Assembly: GCF_004324835.1 (NCBI RefSeq)
Contig: NW_021163139.1
Location: forward strand, 248,001-312,000
Origin: Dendronephthya gigantea
Taxonomy: Eukaryota > Cnidaria > Anthozoa > Malacalcyonacea > Nephtheidae
Direction: 5' to 3'
Length of the DNA: 64,000 nt
Part shown: piece after piece, positions 46,400-55,333 of the stretch
Position numbering within the stretch: the stretch's first letter is position 1
Layout: the number at the start of each line of letters is the position of its first letter
Position numbers and translations under genes: made by a program
Notes under the pieces: model-generated
The model's input: only the letters and a program-made list of their open reading frames with translations
Databases searched by the model: none
What the model was told of the DNA's origin: nothing

Positions 46400-46522
46400 T
46401 CATCGTGCATACAGTTCAATGCTTGTAAATAGCAGGCCACAGAGAAGTTGAGCAATCAAACATACGTATGCTGGGATACTGAATGTCTTGGGTGTTAAAT
46501 AATCTTTAACTGCGTCCAACAT
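46400..46522 (-). pseudogene. Duplicated NLR 5' end, mini-ORF of 40 codons
   Basis: The second tandem copy of the NLR start and TM1 segment, with the same junction, then ELYAR and a stop. Its upstream flank retains the 65-codon upstream frame at 46559-46756. Confidence 0.55.
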
Positions 46523-47473
46523 CACGGTATTTCACGACAAACATCTTTCGAACTGTGTTTAGTGATGTTTATGACGCAGCAGGAATAGAGTTAAATTTAA
46601 ACAAAACAATAGTGCCATACAGCATGACGGTAGACGCCAAACCGCCAACGAATCTTGTGTTTCAACTACGCTATCGTGGAGTTTACCAAATGAATTTTGT
46701 AATGAATGTTCTTCATAAAACTCGCGATCTTCAGCAGTGATGTAAAAAAGGATCATCGGACCTGTTAAACACTGTCAAAATACATCTGCCATCACAGCTG
46801 GAAATGTGCAAAGGTATTTTCTTTGTATTAAAGAATTTGCTGGAAAAATCTGTGGAACCAAAACAGTTATTAACACTGAGCAATCTCACCCTGACATTTG
46901 CACAATAATTTCCTCAAATACTTAGGATTTATCCGATGAAAAATTGCAGTTTTGATCACAGAAACTTTGACAGTAAAATTCTGTCCCCAGTTATAGATAT
47001 TGAGTGAAACACAAAATCCAGTTTTTGAAGTTTGTATTTTATCGTATGAATTAAATACTTCAAGTGAATACACTAGCCACTATTATGACCGTTCATGCTT
47101 TAAATTTATTCAGCAGAGTAAACTACACTCTTCAAGGTAAGACTTCCTGCCTTGATTCATACTCAAATAATAATCAATTGCTTTACCAACAATACTGTCA
47201 ATATCACAAAATTTGAGTGAAATCTGTGATAAAGCAGTGAAAAAAGTGAATTCGTTATTAGTTTTCATTTGGTCGTTATACTAGTTGCTACAGTGACAAG
47301 TGATAGATGCATGTGAAATAGTCTATGTCTATGTGTTATGTGAGGTGCTAAAAATTGCCTTTTTTTTCTACAGCTGCCTATGACAGCTAATTTAAATGAT
47401 GATTTACAGGCTACGCGTGAAAATAATCTTGCGACATTTTTACAAATCAAAATTGTCCATGAAAATTAAAAGA

Positions 47474-47614
47474 CTATACAAATATTACAGTTCCTCGTGT
47501 ATACAGTTCAATGCTTGTAAATACCAGGCCACAGAAAAGTTGAGCAATCAAACATACGTATGCTGGGATACTGAATGTCTTGGGTGTTAAATAATCTTTA
47601 ACTGCGTCCAACAT
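47474..47614 (-). pseudogene. Duplicated NLR 5' end, mini-ORF of 46 codons
   Basis: The third tandem copy of the NLR start and TM1 segment, reading past the junction for about ten codons before TAG. A perfect palindrome element is inserted 12 bases upstream of its ATG (47626-47837), separating it from its 5' flank. Confidence 0.55.
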
Positions 47615-47625
47615 CACGGTATTTC

Positions 47626-47837
47626 CATAGGCGGCCCAAAAATTCGTGGTGTGTGAGTATAATCAGTAAAGCTATTGCAAAATATTAATTTCCTGAAGAA
47701 CTCGCCCCATTCCTATGTAAACGCACGCCGCGCGGCGTGCGTTTACATAGGAATGGGGCGAGTTCTTCAGGAAATTAATATTTTGCAATAGCTTTACTGA
47801 TTATACTCACACACCACGAATTTTTGGGCCGCCTATG
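47626..47837. mobile_element. Perfect 212-bp palindromic element with 7-bp target duplication
   Basis: Both 106-base arms match at every position by eye, beginning CATAGGCGGCCCAAAAATTC and meeting at GCACGCCGCGCGGCGTGC. GTATTTC is duplicated at 47619-47625 and 47838-47844, and the uninterrupted site exists in the neighbouring units. It is a very young foldback MITE; the 7-8-bp target size would fit an hAT-like family, though the ends are unusual. Confidence 0.85.
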
Positions 47838-47914
47838 GTATTTCACGACAAACATCTTTCGAATTGTGTTTAGTGATGTTTATGACGCAGCAGGAATGGA
47901 GTTAAATCTAAAAA

Positions 47915-48358
47915 AATATTATACCTCAGATTCAAATTGTCCAATAAAAAAACTGTATTTGTACCACGTGATGAGTAGATTTTTTGTGGAAGCACATAGA
48001 CTGCGAACTTAAATCCTGGTATTTTTACCCGGGGCATGTAATTTAAAGTCGAATTACCCTCTTTTGCCCGCAAGGGAGGGTGATTCCACTTTAAATCACC
48101 CTCGAATTCGTAAACTAGCCTGCCGTTACGGGTGTCAGATTGTAAATATGGCCGACGGCAACAAGACGCGGGACGACTTTTTGTCAACAGCTTTAAATTT
48201 TCGGTATAATATATCAGTTATCAACCTTTCACTCGGGTGACTCCACAAGAAATTACCCTGAGGGATAAAATATTCCTCGGGCAGCGCCCTCGGAATATTT
48301 CATCTCTCAGGGTAATTTCTTGTGGAATCACCCTCGTTCCAGGTTGATAACTGATAAA
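47915..48358. mobile_element. Composite insertion containing a second foldback (48213-48355)
   Basis: Compared with sister units, about 440 bases replace a few bases between TTAAATCTAAA and AGCGCCATACAG. The right third is an inverted pair, ATCAGTTATCAACCT...AGGTTGATAACTGAT, through CCACAAGAAATTACCCTGAG. The left part carries related AGGGTGATTCCAC motifs. It has no coding capacity. The left boundary is approximate. Confidence 0.65.
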
Positions 48359-49166
48359 AAGCGCCATACAGCATGACGATAGACGCCAAACCGCCAACGA
48401 ATCCTGTGTTTCAACTACGCTATCGTGAAGTTTACCAAATGAATTTTGTAATGAATGTTCTTCATAAAACTCGCGATCTTCAGTAGCGATGTAAAAAAGG
48501 ATCATCGGACCTGATAAATACTGTCAAAATATCTGCCATCACAGCTGGAAATGTGCAAAGGTATCTTTGTATTAAAGAATTTGCTGGAAAAATCTGTGGA
48601 ACCAAAACAGTTATTAACACTGAGCAATCTCACCCTGACATTTTCACAATAAATTCCTCAAATACTTAGGATTTATCCGATGAAAAATTGCAGTTTTGAT
48701 CACAGAAACTTTGACACTAAAATCCCGTCCTCAGTTATAGATATTGAGTCAAACACAAAATCCATTTTTTTGAAGTTTGTATTTTATCGTATGAATTAAA
48801 TACTTGAAGTGAATGCACTAGCCACTATCATGACCGTTCATGCTTTAAATTTATTCAGCAGAGTAAACTACACTCTTCAAGGTAAGACTTCCTGTCTTCA
48901 TTGATACACAAATAATAATCAATTGCTTTACCAACAATACAGTCAATATCACAAAATTTGAGTGAAATCTTTGATAAAGCAGTGAAAAAAGTGAATTTGT
49001 TATTAGTTTTCATTTGGTCGTTATGTGCTATTTGCGGCAGTGACAAGTGATAGATGCATGTGAAATAATCTATGTTTATGTTATCTTTTGCCAGGGGTAT
49101 GCCGCTAATTAACTTTATTGAGCGCAGTGATACAATGTCACTCTTTTAGATCTGCCACATGTCGCG

Positions 49167-51950
49167 GTCAGTTTGCAATGTTCATTTTTCAATAGTTCAC
49201 ATAGCGAAGGTATGCATTCATCAGTCGACAGTCAGGGAACACCCATTAAGAACCACCCTAGTAAGCTTCAGATGACGACATTTAATAAGAGCATTACACA
49301 ACGCTGTTACACCCTCATCACGAATGTCATTGGCAGAAAGTTCCAGTGTTGTGAGATCTGAACAAAGTTTGTTGTCTAGGACTTCACCTATTTCCGTTAT
49401 TTCACTTGAAATTATGCCACAAATTGTTAGCGCTAATTTTTCAAGGCAATTTGCATGTCCATGTTTAAAAAAATCATCGAAAACATTCATCCGTTGTGGA
49501 AAGTCCTTGTAAATATAACAAAGTAAGTTTGCTGTGCTCGTGATCCAATGTTGTACATTTCAATTTTATTAGGGACTTGAAGAGATCTCCCAGTGGCAAG
49601 GCGGGGTATTTACCTGATTTCCCTAACTTCAATTTTCTCCTACATCTTTGTTGAAGAAATTACAAAATTCCATGTAAAATTCCTCACTCTAATCAATATC
49701 TTGTACGTGTATATCTGTCAATTTCTTCATGTGTTCGCAAACATAAATCACTGCGGCCAAATCACTTGAGGAAAGTTTAGGAAACCTAGAGTATATATTA
49801 ATAGACTTACAACATCCTGCATCGCAGTTCTTTCACAAGCTTCTTTAACAATATCTTCATCACCTGCTTCCTTTAAACATTTCACCACAAACAATGAATC
49901 ATAAACAGCAAGGTTAAGTTAACCATCATCCACTCTGAAGCTTTCTGCAAACGCCAAAACACGATCTTTGTAGGGCTGGTTCTCTTCTCTAAACGTCTTT
50001 ATTTTCTGGCCCAATAATCCAGCAATAAATTGAAGCACTAAATGCCATTTACCATCCTCAACCTTCGAAGAGATAAAATTCTTTATTTTTTCTGCTGTGT
50101 TTTACGGCAAGAAATTCTTGTAGAGTCAAATGAATGAAGCATAACTGTTCTTGAATTAATTGGGTAAATAGGGTTGGACAACTTGTTCACTGATAAACCA
50201 GACCTTCTCATTTCTTCATCAATTAATTCTTCATTAAAAACCAGTTTCCCATCTGCAATACATTTGCACGCCAACGATTAAAGATTCTTCAATGTTTCCA
50301 CAAAAGACAGCTCGTCAATCTCTCTGTAGTGACTAGTGATGCTTATCAAAATGCTTTATGGCGGCCTGATACAGTTCAGTCAGTGTTATTTGAAGAACAG
50401 CGGTCTCGTTACTAGGATCAGTGAGATATCCAAACAGTACGGTGGAAACTATGAACGAATTCACTGGGATGTAACATAAGCTTAACAAGTCCGACGAGGA
50501 ATTTATGTGCTTCCACATCTTTGATTTCAGGTCACTTCTATTATGATTTTCACAAAATTTGCTCACGTAACGTTCAATTTTCTCCGAGGTGAACCCAATA
50601 ATCTCCACAGTTCTAAGGAATTAAAATCTCGAGTAAAAATCAGATGCGGTTGGTCTAATTGTCACCAGAATCGTTGCCCCAGGCAGAAATTGGCCAGAAA
50701 TCAACTGAATAAACAACGAAATGGCAGGCATACAAATATCACGGTTGTTTTGACGCGCTGTGTGGTCTAAACAGTCCTCGATGTTGCCATCAAATTCGTC
50801 CAAACCATCGAAAATAAGAATAAGAGCTTTTTTTGGTTCTTTAGTTATGTAATCAAAAATTCCTTTTAATTCTTCATCGCTTAGTCTCGTTCCACAACAA
50901 AGGAACGTCTTAAGATCATTGCCTTTCCATTCGTCAAGATTAAACCATCTAAATTTAAAATAGAAGGCAATCTTACCAGAATAAAACTCGTCAACTTATT
51001 TTCCCAATCGCGCATAATTTTTTCCGTCAAGACAGTCTTTCCTATTCCAGGTCGGCCAACCGCTAGAATTGTACGAGGACGTTTCCATTTAATATCCTTG
51101 TTGGGATTAGATAAATCTTTTACCTTTTCCAGACGTATAGAATCATCGGGAACTTTCATGTAGACATCAAATATTTCATGTCTATCCATGTTGGTTGGAA
51201 AGTTGTGACGAGCTCGTTCAGTGTGAATAACAACGTCAATAAACAAATCATCCAAACCAGTTTTCGGTCCACAAATTACGTCAGGTGTGCGAGACTGTTC
51301 TAAAACACGTCTTTTGTAGGAATCTACGCATTCCAAGGCTGTTTGTTGAAAACCAACATGGGTGGATCGCTTTTGAGAAAAATGAACAGTGATAAACTCA
51401 GTGTCATGAACATGGCCATCTTCAAAATCGAAGGTTCCTGGAAAATCGTAGGCAAAGGGATATCACAACTGAATTCAAAATCGAAACCACTGCGGAAAAA
51501 CACAGCATACTGCAGGATGCTAAACACTAGCCCGAATAACAAACGGATGACAAGATGGAAGAAATAGGAATAAAAGACATAAAATGATCTTCTATTGTGT
51601 ACTTCGTTTCCTACTTCGGCGTCATTTTGTGGTTCATCATTCGAGCCACTGATTTCTTCAACGCGATTACGAACTGAGAGTGAATAAATAATACCGACAA
51701 AAATAGGAAACCAAATACTCAGGATGACAAAGGCATAAAATGGCAGTGGAGAGTTATACTTCTCTTCATATCTTGAATAACATGTTTTCTCGACAGTCGT
51801 CTTGTACGAGGCCGCAATTTCAGGGCCGACAGCGCAGTTAAATTTCGCAAACTCTCCGACTCTCAAAGCAACAACAATGCTTGTAAATACCACGTATGCT
51901 GGGATACTGAATGTCTTAAGCGTTAAATAATCTCTAATTGCGTCCAACAT
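49167..51950 (-). pseudogene. NLR2: decayed TM-NACHT-LRR gene
   Basis: This is collinear with NLR1/3/4 but broken. The start region (ATG 51950) is intact, but a 33-base in-frame deletion removes most of TM1. About 200 bases covering the second loop and TM4 are lost near 51464 (the frame leaves the family after FSCD), and several frameshifts interrupt NACHT and the winged-helix region. Walker A is still readable (51040-51065), as are the Walker B region (~50800-50840) and one to two LRRs (49221-49490). It ends abruptly at 49167, next to the tandem 5'-end array. No full-length product is possible. It may serve as a donor for gene conversion. Confidence 0.88.
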
Positions 51951-53890
51951 CACGGTATTTTACGACAAACATCTCTCGAACTGTGTTCAATCTATGCTGT
52001 TTGTATGACACAGGAAGCTGTGGTGTGTCTATTGTAACCAAAGTCCAAAACCGTCTTACGAAATAGCTTATCGTTCGCAGTTTAATTAAAATGATCACGG
52101 TTTTACCTGGTTGGAAAGTATTTTGCTTAATTGAACTACATCGTTAACAACAAGTGTTCACTATTCATCGAAATTAAGCGCCGCCAGTTGAAGAAAAGAT
52201 TTCATTGAATTCTTGATTTTTCTGAACATTTGTCAAAAGATCTGTCATGGCATGACCTGGTTTCAAATTTCTTGTGATTTAATCTGAAGTCATGCGCGAA
52301 TGTAAAAACATTTATTAGAAAATTAGGGTATATTTTAATAGATTAGATTACGTAATGTCTAGGTGCTTGGTAACAATTAACTTGTTTATTAACTTGTCAT
52401 GTGACGATCAACCCACATAACTATATATGGTGATCATCTGACCAATCACAGTCGATGGTAGGAATAGTAAAAGTTATGACGTCATTCCAGTTTTTATAAA
52501 CAATTTCGCGTGCGTGGTCAAACTATTTCGCGTGCGCGGTCAAATGTTTTCGCAGTAACGCAAAGCGAAGGCACTAATTCCGACCGGAGATTTTAATGAT
52601 TACGTAACCTACCCATTGCGCTCCCAAGGAAGCCAAGAATGACAACATCTCACTCCAGGTCTATCTCGTGCACCCGCGTCTTGGGGTGCTAAAAATTACC
52701 TTTTTTTCTACAGCTGCCTATGACAGCTAATTTAAACAATGATTTACAGGCTACGCATGGAAATTATCTTGCGACATTTTTACAAATCAAAATTGTCCAT
52801 GAAAATTAAAAGACTATACAAATATTACAGTTCATCGTGCATGAATCATGCCAGGGTTGTTGAAATGAATTACAGCTGATCAACCCCGATTTGAAGTTTT
52901 GAATTTCTAAAGATCTTGCTTTATTTGTGAATGATTTGTTTGTCTTCTGGAAAAAATCCTGGTACGATGTCGGACTGACATCTGACCAATTTAGGGCGGC
53001 TCTTATTTAAGAACACGTACCACCTCTGCATGATGTCTCAGAGGTCATGGTTAACCCTGAATTATGAGTTCTGAACAACATCAGATCGTTGTAGCACAGA
53101 ACTTTGTCAACTTACTGATATTCCCACATTGAGAAACATGTCACTAGGAATATCAGACGACATCTCACGAAGTATTTTCAACTGGACATGCAAACCCAAT
53201 ATTTTTAGCAATATACAATTATTCTAATCCCGTAAACAGTTTAAAAAATTACGTTTCAAAATAGACGGTCAAATACCTTCAATCTTTGCTTTTGTCTCTC
53301 TTTCAAATTTTCGTCAATTTTTATATTTTGACATTGTGTTTCATTACCTAACTTCATTCCGTGTATGGTTGATTTGAATATTTCCAAATTTGAAATAAGT
53401 TAACTCGTCAAAATAGGAGTTGTTTTGCATGTTGTAAAAATATACATGATATCGTTACGCAAAGCTTTATTGTGTTTAGAGATATGCATATAAAAATAGC
53501 TGTAAAAATAGGAATATCAATAGCATGACAGGGATTAGTGAATGATTTTTGCCACAAGACGCCTGAGTGACCGCCTGAGTAAGTATATTTTTCGGCCATT
53601 AGCAAACATTAATCGCCTTTCCCTTTCATGTATGACATATCGTGGGATTAAATAAGTAATAAGGTGAAAATATCTATAATCCTCTCAGAACTAATACCTG
53701 GATAAACAGTCTTAAGTCTTCACTTATCTTAATGGTTGCATTTTTATAAAAAAGAGTGCGTGCTGTAGGCCATTCAAGTTCTTATGTCAATCAATTGTGT
53801 TAAAAATGTTGCTCGGTCAAGCATGTAATAGATTACGTCATCAAAAGTTCAATTCGATAAAATAAGAGTGAAAATAGTTTAAGTTGAAAG
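51951..53890. other. Spacer upstream of NLR2 with fragments of other units
   Basis: After ~60 bases of NLR-type flank the sequence becomes unrelated (51960-52680), including a short duplicated phrase TTTCGCGTGCG(T/C)GGTCAAA near 52505-52545. At 52680-52850 lies a fragment of the 1.08-kb unit. A relative of the 31-kb tandem repeat follows, reversed (53008-53150). From 53367 the sequence matches 39510 onward (NLR 3' flank) up to 53450, where an insertion of about 0.94 kb begins. No gene is supported. Confidence 0.5.
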
Positions 53891-53894
53891 ATAT

Positions 53895-54392
53895 TGTTCA
53901 CAGACGTATTGTTTGTAAATTTTACTAGTTGTTGATGATAAACATTTTAAGTTGTGAACATTTTTAAGTATTGATCGATTGAGCAGAAGACCAACTCGAC
54001 TAGTGCGACAACGCCTTAAACAAACAAGATATGAGAGCTGGAACGAGCTTCTAAGACCAACCCACATTTCTAACTTACAACGCTGATTAGTTGGATAAGA
54101 ATCAGCCACTCTGGTTGATGACGTCTGCAAGTTTCCCTCAACCGTTACTATAAAAGAGCGTGCACAACACCCCAACCTTCAGTGGACTAGCGGAGTAAAA
54201 AGCATGTGAAACGTTAGGAAGCTCAACCTTACAGAACAGACAAACCAAGACAAGAACTCAAAACGACGAAGATCAGAAGATCAAGTGAAGAGTAGAGAAT
54301 CCAGAAAAGAAACATGAACATTAATGAACATTAGTTAACAATTGTAAAAGATCTCCTACCTCGCGTAAATAGAAAATAAAAGCAACTTAACA
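53895..54392. mobile_element. Candidate solo LTR (fossil)
   Basis: The segment begins TGTTCACAG and ends CTTAACA, is flanked by ATAT on both sides, and contains a TATAAAAG box (54149-54156) and AATAAA near its end. This is the arrangement of a retrotransposon LTR of about 0.5 kb, Ty3/gypsy-like by target size. The matching site near 39600 lacks it, so it entered after the flank was duplicated. No internal region is present. The assignment is tentative. Confidence 0.4.
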
Positions 54393-55333
54393 ATATTCAT
54401 AATAATAGGAGGTGCAATACTGCCCAGAACAGGAAAATCTCAGAATCATATAACTTGAGTCACTTGGAACAGTCACAATGCGGAAACAATGTTTGACTGA
54501 CATGAGTCAAACACTTGATTTTGTTCACTTCTCAAAGCTTCTTCCGCCAGATTTTCATGGTCTTTTTAAACAAAGAGGAAAGGAAATTCACGCGTTGGAT
54601 GACAAGACGAGGTGTTAGTGACCAAGAAGGTGACGATGCACGAAACCCGACTTCTTAGCACGAAGCTAAATTAATTTTTAATCCATTTCATTTTTCATTA
54701 AACGTCACAACTTAAATTTGATATTGCATGAGGAAACTGGAGTCAATTCACTTTTTTTAGGACATCAAATCAGTTCAAATCAATTCATTTAATGTCATGT
54801 AAACTTAAACTAATTTTGAAGAAACTGGACTGTTTACGTTTAACAACGCTATACTAACTTGATATATAAATTCTATTAGCCTGCATGCCCTCAGATCATT
54901 AATGAAGGTAGCTCGATAAATAAGTCTATATTCATTCAACACTGTCTTTATACTTCTGTCATTCAGAATAAAGACAACTATTTTATTGTTTTAATTAAAC
55001 AACTATAGTTAAAATTTAATCAGGTTTTTAACCGCCTGTAAAGTTTGTATATATATTGACCCACAGTTGATAGAAATTTCTATTAACTGTGATTGACCTT
55101 ATTGAATAAGGTTGACTGGCCTGGTATTACACTATAGCCTCCTCCGCATGCAATCTTTGGAAAAAATTGGAAAATAAGTATTAAGTAATAATAGCAGAGT
55201 TTCAGAGTTGTTTTATATATAAAAGGAGAAAGGAATTGTAAGAATTACAAGTGTTTCGTTACTTATTCATGCCAGAAACGAGTAAAAAGTGCTATCATGA
55301 CCCTATTTTGAAGTTACTATATATACAGTGCAA
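54393..55333. other. 3' flank of NLR3, homologous to 39600-40550
   Basis: The region is collinear with the 3' flank of NLR1 (TAGGAGGTGCAATACTGCCC, GACAACTATTTTATTG and ACCGCCTGTAAAGTTTG), with small insertions, including an inverted pair near 55060-55095 (CAGTTGATAGAAAT...ATTTCTATTAACTG). No coding exon is seen. Confidence 0.6.

Larger units (their letters stand above)
44256..49090 (-). repeat. Tandem array of NLR 5'-end units (~1.08 kb each, four units)
   Basis: Units start at 44256 (inside NLR1 itself), 45329, 46417 and 47509. Each holds the first ~35 NLR codons followed by about 970 bases of upstream flank, ending near ...TTACAGTTCA. The units are about 95% alike by eye. The fourth carries two insertions (47626-47837 and ~47915-48358) and ends near 49090 at a segment (TTATCTTTTGCCAGGG) that also follows the NLR3 flank at 58990. 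A fragment of the same unit lies at 52680-52850. The array presumably multiplies the NLR promoter and 5' UTR. Confidence 0.9.

Noticed and set aside
44394-46740. Plus-strand 61-codon frames repeated in the NLR flanks (FSDVYDAAGMELNLNKT...)
   Set aside because: They begin with GTG, not ATG, lie antisense to the likely NLR leader, and their similarity is explained by recent tandem duplication.
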